Assembly (NCBI RefSeq): GCF_037094685.1
Contig: NZ_CP146614.1
Span: forward strand, 2,852,001-2,916,000
Length of the DNA stretch: 64,000 nucleotides
Direction of reading: 5' to 3'
Source of the DNA: Massilia sp. METH4
Lineage (GTDB): Bacteria; Pseudomonadota; Gammaproteobacteria; Burkholderiales; Burkholderiaceae_D
Shown piece after piece: positions 1-7,724 of this stretch. How positions within the stretch are numbered: position 1 is the first letter of the stretch; the number at the start of each line of letters is the position of its first letter. The notes beneath the pieces are model-generated. The model searched no databases, had not been told where the DNA came from, and saw nothing but the letters and a program-made list of their open reading frames with translations. The translations under genes and the position numbers were made by a program.

Positions 1-12
1 CGGTCCGCAAAA

Positions 13-194
13 CCGGTGACAGGCACCGGCACTCGAGAAATGTTTCTTTAAACCCCGTGACAGGCACCGGTCTTCGAGAAATGTTTCTGCAAACCCGGTG
101 CCTGTCACCGGTCTTCAGGAAATGTTTCCGGAAACCCGGTGCCTGTCACCCGCGTTCGGGAAAAGTTTCAAAAAAGCCGGTGCCTGTCACCGGT
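13..194. repeat. Array of five REP-like palindromes (GGTGACAGGCACC type)
   Basis: Five copies of the imperfect palindrome GGTGACAGGCACC lie at about 13-29, 55-70, 95-111, 136-152 and 176-194. The first two are in one orientation and the last three in the other. Centres are about 41 bp apart, and each gap carries a GAAATGTTTC-like spacer that is itself near-palindromic. The array sits just past the stop of the LysR gene, where it could end transcription. It has the look of REP/BIME elements rather than CRISPR, because the spacers are alike. The window edge may cut it. Confidence 0.8.
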
Positions 195-213
195 GTAGCG
201 CCGTCGCCAGGGT

Positions 214-1116
214 TTACACCGTGAACAGCCCCGTGTTCGCTGCCATGATCGCCTCGACCGCGGGGTGCCGGATGCGCCGTTCGCTGGAGATCGCGTAGAA
301 CTGTTCGCGCAGTTCGGTGGCGGCGCCGGCGGGGATGGCGCCGTATTGCGTCTTGATGTCGATTTCCAGGCCGGCGGGGGCGAAGAACAGGCCCAGGCCG
401 TCGCGGGCGAAGGTGGTCAGCATGGCATTGTCCTCGAACTCGCCCACCACGTCGGGCCGCACGTCGTGCTTGAGCAGCCATTCGTCGATACGGCCGCGCA
501 GGGCATTGTTTCGCGTCGGCAGCAGCATCGGCGCATGCTGCAGGTTGCGGGGGAAGTTGCGCCCGTGCTTGCGCACGAGGGCCGGGCTGCCGAACAGCAG
601 CATCTCGCTTTCCCCCAGCAGGTGGTTGTACACGCGCAGGCTGGCCGAGGCGCGCACCGAGCGGTCCGTCAGCACCACGTCCAGCTTGTGCAGCGCCAGG
701 TCGGCGAGCAGCGACTCGAACTCACGCTCCACGCAAACGAGCTTCACGGGCGACTTCATCTCGAAGGCAGTGCGCAGCAGGCGGTAGGCGATCAGCTTCG
801 GCAACGAGTCGGAGATGCCGACGGTGAGGCGCATGCGGCCGGCGTCGGCCTCGTTCAATGCTTCCTGCATGCGGTCGCCCAGCTCGAAGATCTGCTCCGC
901 ATACGTGAGGGCCACGCGGCCCGCTTCCGTCGGCACGAGGCGGCGCCCCTGCTGCGTGAGCAGCTGCTTGCCGACCGATTGTTCCAGTGCCGAGAGCTGC
1001 GCACTGATGGTCTGGATGGCCAGGCCCAGCCTCTCGGCCGCGCGCGTGACACTGCCTTCCGCGGCCACCACGCGGAAGAAGTACAGGTGGCGGAAATTGA
1101 TTCCACTGGTTTTCAT
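214..1116 (-). CDS. LysR-family regulator, NhaR-like
   Basis: This is a 300-residue LysR-type transcription factor. An N-terminal winged helix-turn-helix covers residues about 7-65 (FRHLYFFRVVAAEGSVTRAA), followed by a two-lobed effector domain. The sequence resembles NhaR, the Na+/H+ antiporter activator: the HLYFF start, the GEFEDNAMLTTFARDGLGLFFAP stretch and the IRHPAVEAI tail are typical. No nhaA gene is in the window. It is divergent from the first terD gene across a 193-bp gap that contains a motif repeated upstream of the terC-like gene, so it is the obvious candidate regulator of the Ter locus. That role is inference; LysR proteins commonly control the divergent neighbour. Confidence 0.85.
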   Translation of the reverse strand: MKTSGINFRHLYFFRVVAAEGSVTRAAERLGLAIQTISAQLSALEQSVGKQLLTQQGRRLVPTEAGRVALTYAEQIFELGDRMQEALNEADAGRMRLTVGISDSLPKLIAYRLLRTAFEMKSPVKLVCVEREFESLLADLALHKLDVVLTDRSVRASASLRVYNHLLGESEMLLFGSPALVRKHGRNFPRNLQHAPMLLPTRNNALRGRIDEWLLKHDVRPDVVGEFEDNAMLTTFARDGLGLFFAPAGLEIDIKTQYGAIPAGAATELREQFYAISSERRIRHPAVEAIMAANTGLFTV

Positions 1117-1147
1117 GAGTTCGCTTTTTACGCAGTAATGTTCAAAT

Positions 1148-1185
1148 TATCTTCTATTTTTCAATTGGTGTCTTTTCTATAAACT
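1148..1185 (+). promoter_or_regulatory. Promoter-like motif shared with the terC-like gene
   Basis: A 38-bp stretch aligns without gaps to 7644-7681 at 28 of 38 positions. The conserved parts are TATCTnCTATTTTT and, ten bases on, TTTTCTnTAnACT. A -10-like TAAACT ends it (TACACT in the other copy), while the -35 region is poor. A weak -35 with a conserved upstream block fits an activator-dependent promoter. It lies between the LysR gene and the first terD gene. Confidence 0.55.
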
Positions 1186-1249
1186 GCATGACATTGAACA
1201 AGCAGCCACGCAAAGCGACAGGCTGCCAAGGAATCTCGGCGCGCTACAC

Positions 1250-1284
1250 GACACCAGCCGCGCCGGATGTGCAACAAGGGTGTC
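1250..1284 (+). promoter_or_regulatory. Leader inverted repeat upstream of first terD
   Basis: GACACC at 1250-1255 and GGTGTC at 1279-1284 can pair around a 23-nt loop, ending about 25 nt before the ATG. The same arms, with a different loop, occur at 8823-8855 before the second terD copy. It may be an mRNA leader hairpin near the ribosome binding site or a protein operator. Confidence 0.4.
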
Positions 1285-1309
1285 TTACCAACTGAAGGAG
1301 TAATCGAAC

Positions 1310-1885
1310 ATGGCAATCAGTCTGCAAAAAGGCGGTAACGTCAATCTCTCCAAGGAAGCTCCCGGCCTGACCCAGCTGAAGATCGGCCTGGGCTGGGATG
1401 TGCGCTCCACCGACGGCGCAGCATTCGACATCGACAGCTCGGCATTCATCCTGAAAGCCGACGGCAAGGTGCGCAGCGATGCGGACTTCATCTTCTACAA
1501 CAACCTGAAATCGGCCGACGGCGCCGTGCAGCACTCGGGCGACAACCGCACCGGCGTGGGCGAGGGCGACGACGAGACCGTGAGCGTCGACCTGTCGAAG
1601 GTGCCGGCCGACGTGGACCGCATCGCCGTCTGCGTGACGATCCACGATGCCGACGCCCGCCGCCAGAACTTCGGCCAGGTGCAGAAGGCCTTCGTGCGCT
1701 GCGTGAACAGCGCCAACAACCAGGAAGTGGCGCGCTACGACCTGTCCGAAGACAGCTCGACGGAAACGGCGATGGTGTTCGGCGAACTGTATCGTAACGG
1801 CGCCGACTGGAAGTTCCGCGCCGTGGGCCAGGGCTTTGCCGGCGGCCTGGCCTCCCTGGCAACGAGCTACGGCGTATCGGTGTAA
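1310..1885 (+). CDS. terD: TerD-family stress protein, copy 1
   Basis: This 191-residue protein is a full-length TerD/TerE-type protein. Family signatures are the N-terminal [17 protein letters not shown], then [25 protein letters not shown] and [15 protein letters not shown]. TerD domains are calcium-binding beta-sandwich proteins tied to tellurite, phage and stress resistance and thought to act near the membrane; the acidic GDNxTGxGEGDDE loop is the calcium site. A GAAGGAG ribosome site precedes the ATG. It is followed 47 bp later by a second TerD-domain gene. The protein at 8881-9456 is its near copy, with about 18 substitutions by eye. Confidence 0.95.
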   Translation: MAISLQKGGNVNLSKEAPGLTQLKIGLGWDVRSTDGAAFDIDSSAFILKADGKVRSDADFIFYNNLKSADGAVQHSGDNRTGVGEGDDETVSVDLSKVPADVDRIAVCVTIHDADARRQNFGQVQKAFVRCVNSANNQEVARYDLSEDSSTETAMVFGELYRNGADWKFRAVGQGFAGGLASLATSYGVSV

Positions 1886-1932
1886 GCACGCATGCCGGCG
1901 GCAGGAGCCGCCGGCGAATCTAGGAGTCAGAC

Positions 1933-2514
1933 ATGTCAGTGAATTTGAGCAAGGGCCAGAAGATCTCTCTGGACAAGGAAGCCGGCAGCGCCCTCACGCG
2001 CGTCGCCATGGGCCTGGGCTGGGATGCCGTGAAGAGCAAGGGTTTCCTCGGCTTTGGCGGCAAGAGCGCCGACATCGACCTCGATGCCTCGTGCCTGCTG
2101 TTCGACGAGGCGAACAAGCCGGTCGACGTGGTGTGGTTCCGCCAGCTGAAGAGCCGTGACGGCAGCGTGCAGCACTCGGGCGACAACCGCACGGGCGCCG
2201 GCGACGGCGACGATGAGCAGATCAGCGTGAGCCTGGACCAGGTGCCGGCGAACGTGAAGAGCATCGTGTTCACGGTGAACAGTTTTACGGGCCAGAGCTT
2301 CGCCCAGGTGCAGAATGCCTACTGCCGCCTGATCAATGCCAAGGACGGCAAGGAAGTGGCGCGCTTCGACCTCTCCGTGCAGGGTTCCCACAGCGCCCAG
2401 ATCATGGCCAAGCTGTATCGCCATAACGGCGAATGGAAGATGCACGCGATCGGCGAGAACGGCACCGGCCGCACCTTCGAGGAATTGCTGCCGCAAGTGG
2501 CGCAACACCTGTAA
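1933..2514 (+). CDS. TerD-domain protein, second paralog type, copy 1
   Basis: This 193-residue TerD-domain protein has a longer N-terminal part: KSKGFLGFGGKSADIDLDASCLLFD replaces the short loop of canonical TerD. That form is close to TerZ-like or general-stress (CABP-like) members. The calcium loop [15 protein letters not shown] and the SAQIMAKLYRHNGEWKM strand are intact. It lies 47 bp after the first terD gene with its own ribosome site (TAGGAG), and a strong terminator follows. Only about nine residues differ from the copy at 10196-10777. A paralog-specific name such as terZ is possible but not certain. Confidence 0.93.
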   Translation: MSVNLSKGQKISLDKEAGSALTRVAMGLGWDAVKSKGFLGFGGKSADIDLDASCLLFDEANKPVDVVWFRQLKSRDGSVQHSGDNRTGAGDGDDEQISVSLDQVPANVKSIVFTVNSFTGQSFAQVQNAYCRLINAKDGKEVARFDLSVQGSHSAQIMAKLYRHNGEWKMHAIGENGTGRTFEELLPQVAQHL

Positions 2515-2619
2515 TGCAAGTCGCGGCGGCGCTTGCGCCGCCGCGCAAAGGATGAGCTGTAACGCTGTGTAGTAAGTACTGTGTTTCACCTGCGCCTGCC
2601 CCATGGCGCGCTTCCCTTC

Positions 2620-2653
2620 GCGGTGGTCCGGTCAACCGGCCACCGCTTTTTTT
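2620..2653 (+). terminator. Rho-independent terminator after first terD pair
   Basis: GCGGTGG-T-CCGG pairs with CCGG-CCACCGC around a TCAA loop and is followed by seven T residues. The 73-nt segment 2581-2653 recurs at 10794-10866 with only four differences, so the whole 3' end was duplicated with the gene pair. The ATP-grasp gene starts 27 bp later, so the terminator separates, or partially attenuates, the two units. Confidence 0.9.
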
Positions 2654-2680
2654 GCTGCCGAACTGCCCGAGCGAGGACCC

Positions 2681-3700
2681 ATGCGAGTCTGGTACAACCA
2701 AACCTACTCATCGATCTACAACGCGATGACGCTGATCCGGCAGCATGACGGCGCCGGGCGCTATCACCTCATCTATACGGCAAGCAGCCGGACGGTGGCC
2801 GCCCATGCGGCCCACCAGTTCGAGCTGGAGCCGCCACTCAAGGGCAATGACTACCTGGAATGGTGCCTGGACTTTTGCCGGCGCCAGGATATCGGCATCT
2901 TCGTGCCCCACCGCGAGGCAGCCCTGATCAGCGGGGCGCGCGAGCGCTTCGCCGCGATCGGCGCGCGCGTGCTGGCCGTGGCCAGCCCCGAGGTACTGGC
3001 CCTGCTGCATGACAAGGCGCGTTTCTACGCCACGGTGGACCTGCCCATGGCGGCGCCGCCCGAGACCGTGCCGTTCCACACCGCGGAACAATTCGATGCC
3101 GGCCATGCGGCCTTGCGGGCGAAATACCCGCAGCTGTGCGTGAAGCCGGCCAAGTCCGTGTACGGCCTGGGCTTCGCCCTGCTGGACGAAGCGCGCAGCA
3201 CGGCGCAGATATTGATGTCCGGCGACCAGTACCAGGTGGGCTTGCAGGACTTCCGTGCTGGCCTGGCGGGGCTCGGCGAATTCCGCACCATGCTGCTGAT
3301 GGAGTTTCTTGAAGGACTCGAATACAGTGTCGACTGTGTGGCCGACGATGGCCGCCTGGTATGCGCCGTGCCGCGCCGCAAGCTCGTCAAGCCGGGCATG
3401 GGCCAGCTCATCGACCCGCAACCGGTCATCCTGCAGGCCACCGCGCAACTGGCCGCGGCCTACCGCCTGAACGGCGTGTTCAATGTGCAGTTCCGCGAAA
3501 GCGGCGATCGGGTGCGGCTGCTGGAGATCAACCCGCGCATGTCCGGCGGGATCGGCATGGCCTGCATGGCCGGCCCGGCGCTGCCGTGGCTGGCGCTAGC
3601 CGGCTTCGACCGCGGCTACGGGCGCCTGGAGATCCCCGCCGTGCGTGCCGGCGTACGCGTCGGCGAATGGCAGCATGCCATCGAACTGGGAGAAAGCTGA
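2681..3700 (+). CDS. ATP-grasp enzyme of Ter-linked pathway
   Basis: This is a 339-residue ATP-grasp ligase. It shows a DKARFY segment near residue 111, the nucleotide-binding strand CVKPAKSVYGLGF, the acidic MEFLEGLEYSVD stretch, and the metal-binding tail VRLLEINPRMSGG. These match the ATP-grasp family associated with Ter operons, which should join an acid to an amine or similar group using ATP. The ATG at 2681 has GCGAGGA upstream. An in-frame ATG at 2603 falls inside the preceding terminator stem region and is rejected. The stop overlaps the next ATG as ATGA. The substrate is unknown. Confidence 0.88.
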   Translation: MRVWYNQTYSSIYNAMTLIRQHDGAGRYHLIYTASSRTVAAHAAHQFELEPPLKGNDYLEWCLDFCRRQDIGIFVPHREAALISGARERFAAIGARVLAVASPEVLALLHDKARFYATVDLPMAAPPETVPFHTAEQFDAGHAALRAKYPQLCVKPAKSVYGLGFALLDEARSTAQILMSGDQYQVGLQDFRAGLAGLGEFRTMLLMEFLEGLEYSVDCVADDGRLVCAVPRRKLVKPGMGQLIDPQPVILQATAQLAAAYRLNGVFNVQFRESGDRVRLLEINPRMSGGIGMACMAGPALPWLALAGFDRGYGRLEIPAVRAGVRVGEWQHAIELGES

Positions 3701-4860
3701 TGGGACATCGCGAGATCGACAGCCGCGAGATCGCCATGCCGACGGGTGTGCTGGCGGTTCGCGCCGAGCCTGGCCCGTATGCGATCGACGACCTGGTCGG
3801 CTTCGGCGCCCGCGCCAATGCGAAGCGGGGCTTCCTGTTCGTCAGCAAGGTGCTGGGCAAGCACTGGCCGTCGCGTCCTGCGGCCATGCGTGGCTTGCAC
3901 GATGCGCTCGCCGCGCAATTGCCCGCCGCGCTGCCGGGGCCCGTCGTGTTCATCGCGCTGGCGGAGACGGCGATCGGCCTGGGGCAGGGCGTGTTCGAAG
4001 CATGGCTGCGCCGGGAGCCCCGCAGCGAGGCACTGTTCCTGCACACGACGCGCTACCGCATCGATGGCGCCGAACTCGTCGAATTCGCCGAACCGCACAG
4101 CCACGCGCCACGCCAGTTCCTGCACCTGCCGGAAGATCCCGCGCTGCACGCCCTGTTCATGCGCGCCGGCTCGCTGGTGCTGGTCGACGACGAGGCGAGC
4201 ACCGGCACCACGTTCCGCAATCTGGCCAACGCCTGCCGCGCGCTCAACCCCGCGCTGGCGCACGTGCACCTGGCAACGCTGACCGATTTCATGGGTCCGC
4301 AGGCGAACGACGCGCTGGCCGCCGGCATCGGCCTGCCTGTCACGCATGGTGCGGCGTTGCGCGGCACCTTCTCGTTCGCCGCTGGCGCCAGCTTTCCGGA
4401 AGCGGCGCCGGCCCAGGTGGTCGGCGCGGCCGGTGGCGTGCCGGTAGACGGCGCGTTCGGTCGTACGGGCCTGGCGCGGCCCCTGGCGATACCGCCCGCC
4501 GTGGTGGACGTGCTGGCTGCTCCCATGGCGGCCGGCGAGAGCGCCCTGGTGCTGGGCACGGGCGAATTCATGCATGCGCCATTCCTGCTGGCCTGCGCGC
4601 TGGAGGCGCGCGGCGTCGACGTGCGCGTGCAGTCGACGACCCGCTCGCCGATCCTCGAATGGGGCGCGATCGGCAGCCGGCTGGCGTTCGCCGACAATTA
4701 CGGCGAAGGCATCGCCAATTACCTCTACAACGTGCGGCCAGGCCAGTATGCGCATGTGCTGGTCTGCCATGAAACCCCGGCGAATGCCGCACTGCACGAT
4801 GTGGCGCGCCAGGTCGGCGGCCGGCTCGTGCATTTCCGTTCGGAGGACGACATTGCGTAA
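3700..4860 (+). CDS. Phosphoribosyltransferase with C-terminal TRSP domain
   Basis: This 386-residue protein has two parts. An N-terminal type I phosphoribosyltransferase carries the PRPP loop LVLVDDEASTGTT at about residues 159-171. A C-terminal domain contains the diagnostic TTRSP motif after VLGTGEFMHAPF. This PRTase-TRSP arrangement is known from Ter-associated biosynthetic operons and suggests transfer of a ribose phosphate to a base-like acceptor. The start is the ATG at 3700, which shares its A with the previous stop; longer in-frame starts lie inside the ATP-grasp gene. It overlaps the HAD gene by 8 bp. Confidence 0.88.
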   Translation: MGHREIDSREIAMPTGVLAVRAEPGPYAIDDLVGFGARANAKRGFLFVSKVLGKHWPSRPAAMRGLHDALAAQLPAALPGPVVFIALAETAIGLGQGVFEAWLRREPRSEALFLHTTRYRIDGAELVEFAEPHSHAPRQFLHLPEDPALHALFMRAGSLVLVDDEASTGTTFRNLANACRALNPALAHVHLATLTDFMGPQANDALAAGIGLPVTHGAALRGTFSFAAGASFPEAAPAQVVGAAGGVPVDGAFGRTGLARPLAIPPAVVDVLAAPMAAGESALVLGTGEFMHAPFLLACALEARGVDVRVQSTTRSPILEWGAIGSRLAFADNYGEGIANYLYNVRPGQYAHVLVCHETPANAALHDVARQVGGRLVHFRSEDDIA

Positions 4861-5605
4861 ATTCCTCTTCGTCGACCTGGACGACACGCTGTTCCATTCG
4901 CTGGCCAAGTGCGATCCGCAAGGCGAGCTGCGGCCGATCGCCTTCCTGAAGGATGGCTCGGCCAATTCGTACACGAATGCCCGGCAGCGCGCCTTTCTCG
5001 CCCTGGCAAGCGAAGGGATGACGCTGATCCCGACCACGGCGCGCGACCGCGCGGGACTGGCGCGCGTCGATTACCCGTTCGAACATTACCGCATCATCGA
5101 TTTCGGCGGCATCATCCTGGCGCCGGACGGTACGCCGGACCCGGTGTGGCAAGCACGCATGCAAGACGACATGGCGCAGGCCCTGCCTGGCTTGCAGCGC
5201 GCCCTTGCCGTGGTCGAGGACTATGCCCGGCTGGCCGGCATCCCCGCGCGCGCCCGGCTGGTGGAAGACCTGGGCCTGCCGTTCTACGTGAACGTGAAGG
5301 ACCCGGACAAGGACATGGCGCGGCTCGACGCCATCGAGCGCGAGGCCGTGGCACCCTGGCTTGCCATGGAAGGGCGCGACTTCTGCCTGCACCGTAACGG
5401 CAATAACCTAGCCGTGCTGCCCAAGCGCCTGAACAAGGCGCGCGCGGTCGAGTACGTGCAGGCGCGCCTGCGCGACGAGCATGGCGAGATCATGACCTTC
5501 GGCATGGGCGACAGCCGCACCGATGCCGCGTTCATGGCCGCCTGCGACTACGCGATCATCCCGCGCGGCACCCAGCTCTCGAACCTGGCCCTGGGTGCGC
5601 TATGA
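4853..5605 (+). CDS. HAD-superfamily hydrolase, TTG start
   Basis: This is a 250-residue haloacid-dehalogenase hydrolase, probably a phosphatase in the Ter-linked pathway. Motif I is FVDLDDTLFHS immediately at the N terminus (about residues 5-15), motif II is the TTARDR segment, and motif IV is MGDSRTDAAFM near the end. No ATG precedes motif I at a sensible distance. The TTG at 4853 has GGAGG seven bases upstream and gives MRKFLFVDLDD, so it is the likely start. The gene overlaps the PRTase stop by 8 bp and the next gene by 4 bp, which indicates translational coupling. Confidence 0.85.
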   Translation: MRKFLFVDLDDTLFHSLAKCDPQGELRPIAFLKDGSANSYTNARQRAFLALASEGMTLIPTTARDRAGLARVDYPFEHYRIIDFGGIILAPDGTPDPVWQARMQDDMAQALPGLQRALAVVEDYARLAGIPARARLVEDLGLPFYVNVKDPDKDMARLDAIEREAVAPWLAMEGRDFCLHRNGNNLAVLPKRLNKARAVEYVQARLRDEHGEIMTFGMGDSRTDAAFMAACDYAIIPRGTQLSNLALGAL

Positions 5606-6702
5606 ATAACGCCCTGTCGACCTTCTCGGGCAGCTACGCGCCGGACGACGTGCAATTCCTGCTCAGGCGCCTGCACGGGCAGGCGTTCGTCTCGGTGGAG
5701 GACAAGGAGGCGCTGATCCAGTCCGGGCGCCACCACTACAGCGAGATGCTGTCGGCGGAGGCCTTGCCGTCGGCCCGGCACCTGGAACTGTTCGACGCCG
5801 CGTGCGAGGCCAACCGGGCGCGCATGGCGGCTGACTGCCTGCGCCTTGCCCACCTGCTCGCCGCACGCCGCGCGGGCCAGATCACGCTGGTGTCGCTGGC
5901 CCGGGCCGGCACGCCGGTGGGCGTGATCGTCAAGCGTTTGCTCCAGCGGGTGTTCCACCGCCACGTGGTGCACTACGCGGTATCGATCGTGCGCGACCGC
6001 GGCATCGACGAGGCGGCGCTGCGCGCCATCCTGGCGCATCATGTGCCGGCTTCGATCGCCTTCGTCGACGGCTGGACGGGCAAGGGCGTGATCGCGCGCG
6101 AGCTGGAAATGTCGGTGGAGCGCTTCAATATGCGGCACCATGTGCGGATCGATCCCGGCTTGTTCGTGTTGTCCGACCTGGCCGGCGCCGCCGCGCACGC
6201 CGCCTCCGATGCCGATTACCTGATTCCGTCGAGCATACTGAATGCCACCGTGTCCGGGCTGGTGAGCCGTACCGTGGCCGAGCGCGACATGGGGCCGGAC
6301 GATTTCCACGGCTGCCTCGTGTATGACGAATTCGCCGCGCACGACCGCTCCCGCACCTTTGCGGACGACATCGCCGCCGCCGCGCTGGAACTTGCCGCGG
6401 CCGGCACGCCGGCGCCGGCCGCGATCGACAGGGAGCGCTCCGCGGCTACCTCGCGCGAATGCCTGCGCACGATCGCGCAGCGGTACGGCATTGCCGATGT
6501 CAACCTCATCAAGCCGGGCATCGGCGAGGCCACGCGCGTGCTGCTGCGGCGCGTGCCTCGGCTCCTGCTGCTGCGTGACGCCGACGCGGCCGACGTGGCG
6601 CATTTGCGGCTGCTGGCGCGGGAAAAGGATGTTCCGGTCGTAGTCGATCCCACATTGCCCTACCAGGGCGTTTCTTTGATCAGGAGGAAAGGCGATGCAT
6701 GA
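5602..6702 (+). CDS. StiP/PRTase-like protein with PELOTA-like C-terminal domain
   Basis: This 366-residue protein belongs to the family variously called cysteine protease StiP or Ter-type PRTase_1. Residues about 97-165 contain SLARAGTPVGV and the PRPP-type loop FVDGWTGKG (154-162), supporting a phosphoribosyltransferase fold. The last roughly 80 residues (NLIKPGIGEATRVLLRR to VSLIRRKG) look like the PELOTA/L7Ae-type RNA-binding domain reported fused to this family. The presence of two different PRTases in one operon is typical of this pathway. The protease label in databases is doubtful; I see no clear Cys-His dyad. ATGA overlap upstream and 8-bp overlap downstream. Confidence 0.82.
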   Translation: MNNALSTFSGSYAPDDVQFLLRRLHGQAFVSVEDKEALIQSGRHHYSEMLSAEALPSARHLELFDAACEANRARMAADCLRLAHLLAARRAGQITLVSLARAGTPVGVIVKRLLQRVFHRHVVHYAVSIVRDRGIDEAALRAILAHHVPASIAFVDGWTGKGVIARELEMSVERFNMRHHVRIDPGLFVLSDLAGAAAHAASDADYLIPSSILNATVSGLVSRTVAERDMGPDDFHGCLVYDEFAAHDRSRTFADDIAAAALELAAAGTPAPAAIDRERSAATSRECLRTIAQRYGIADVNLIKPGIGEATRVLLRRVPRLLLLRDADAADVAHLRLLAREKDVPVVVDPTLPYQGVSLIRRKGDA

Positions 6703-7603
6703 CAAACCATTGGGTGCCTCGCTTTACGTGCCCGCGACCCACAAGCACCTGCTTGCCATCGCCAACGGCGAACGGCTCGCCACGCTGCGCTCGGTGATTT
6801 TCTGCACCGAGGACGCGGTGGCCGAGCGCGAGCTGGAAGACGCGCTGGCCAGCCTGGCCGGCACGCTGGCCGCGATGCGGGCCGATGGTCGACTCGACCG
6901 TTTCGTCCGCGTGCGCAATGCCACAGTGCTGGCGCGCGTGCTGGCCATGCGTGGTGCCGACAAGCTGACCGGCTTCGTGATCCCGAAGGCCACGCGCGAG
7001 AACCTCGGCGACTACCTGCGGCCGCTGGCCGGCACGCGGCACCTCCTGATGCCCACGCTGGAAACAACCGAGGTGTTCGATCCGATGGAAATGCGCGCGC
7101 TGCGCCTGCGCCTGCAGGAGCCGGACATCGCGCACCGCATCCTCGCCTTGCGCATCGGCGGCAACGACCTGCTGGCTCTCCTGGGCCTGCGCCGGCCGCG
7201 CGACATGACGATCTACCAGTCGCCGCTCGGCCCCGTGATAGCCAGCCTGGTGACGACCTTCCGGCCGCACGGCTTCCGCCTCACGTCGCCGGTGTTCGAG
7301 CACCTGGATTGCCCGGCGCTGATGGCGCAGGAAGTGCAGCAGGACATTGCCTACGGCATGGTAGGCAAGACCGCCATCCATCCGGCGCAGATCGAACTGA
7401 TCGAACAGCACTTCCGCGTGCAGCCGAAGGAGGTGGCGATGGCGCTGCGCATCCTGGACCGCGATGCGCCGGCCGTGTTCAAGCTCGACGATTCCATGTG
7501 CGAGGTGGCCACCCACCGTGCCTGGGCCAACGCCGTCATTGCCCGTGCCAGCCGCTTCGGCACGCATGCCAGGCCGGGGGCGGGCGACGAAGTACCTGCG
7601 TAA
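6695..7603 (+). CDS. CitE-like HpcH/HpaI-family C-C bond lyase
   Basis: This is a 302-residue TIM-barrel protein of the citrate lyase beta/HpcH-HpaI aldolase type. The features seen are ASLYVPATHKHL at the start, FCTEDAV with acidic metal or substrate residues, LRIGGNDLL, and the late GKTAIHPAQIELIEQ motif. Ter-associated versions form a distinct C-C bond lyase family, so citrate itself is unlikely to be the substrate. AGGAGG lies just upstream of the ATG, inside the preceding gene. It is the last gene of the five-gene overlapped unit; a weak 6-bp hairpin without a T-run follows at 7615-7631. Confidence 0.85.
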   Translation: MHDKPLGASLYVPATHKHLLAIANGERLATLRSVIFCTEDAVAERELEDALASLAGTLAAMRADGRLDRFVRVRNATVLARVLAMRGADKLTGFVIPKATRENLGDYLRPLAGTRHLLMPTLETTEVFDPMEMRALRLRLQEPDIAHRILALRIGGNDLLALLGLRRPRDMTIYQSPLGPVIASLVTTFRPHGFRLTSPVFEHLDCPALMAQEVQQDIAYGMVGKTAIHPAQIELIEQHFRVQPKEVAMALRILDRDAPAVFKLDDSMCEVATHRAWANAVIARASRFGTHARPGAGDEVPA

Positions 7604-7643
7604 ATCCGTCGACGCTTCGGTTTTCCCGAAGTGAGGTTCACAA

Positions 7644-7681
7644 TATCTACTATTTTTACATCGCAATGTTTTCTCTACACT
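7644..7681 (+). promoter_or_regulatory. Promoter-like motif upstream of the terC-like gene
   Basis: This copy of the motif at 1148-1185 keeps TATCTACTATTTTT, a ten-base spacer and GTTTTCTCTACACT. The likely -10 is TACACT (7676-7681). It is 43 bp before the ATG of the terC-like gene. Equal internal spacing in both copies argues that one factor reads both promoters. Confidence 0.55.
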
Positions 7682-7724
7682 ATCGGCACGCATACATAAC
7701 TAAGCAAATAAGGGGAAACATACG

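Noticed and set aside
13..194. Possible CRISPR array
   Set aside because: Repeats are palindromic, change orientation within the array, and the spacers are near-identical to each other; no cas genes are near.
265..1182. Long plus-strand frame opposite the LysR gene
   Set aside because: Composition is that of an antisense shadow (rich in H, Q, R, A) with no family features, while the opposite strand encodes a complete LysR protein.
2603..2680. N-terminal extension of the ATP-grasp gene
   Set aside because: The extension would translate the duplicated terminator, and the same sequence recurs after the second cassette without a gene behind it.
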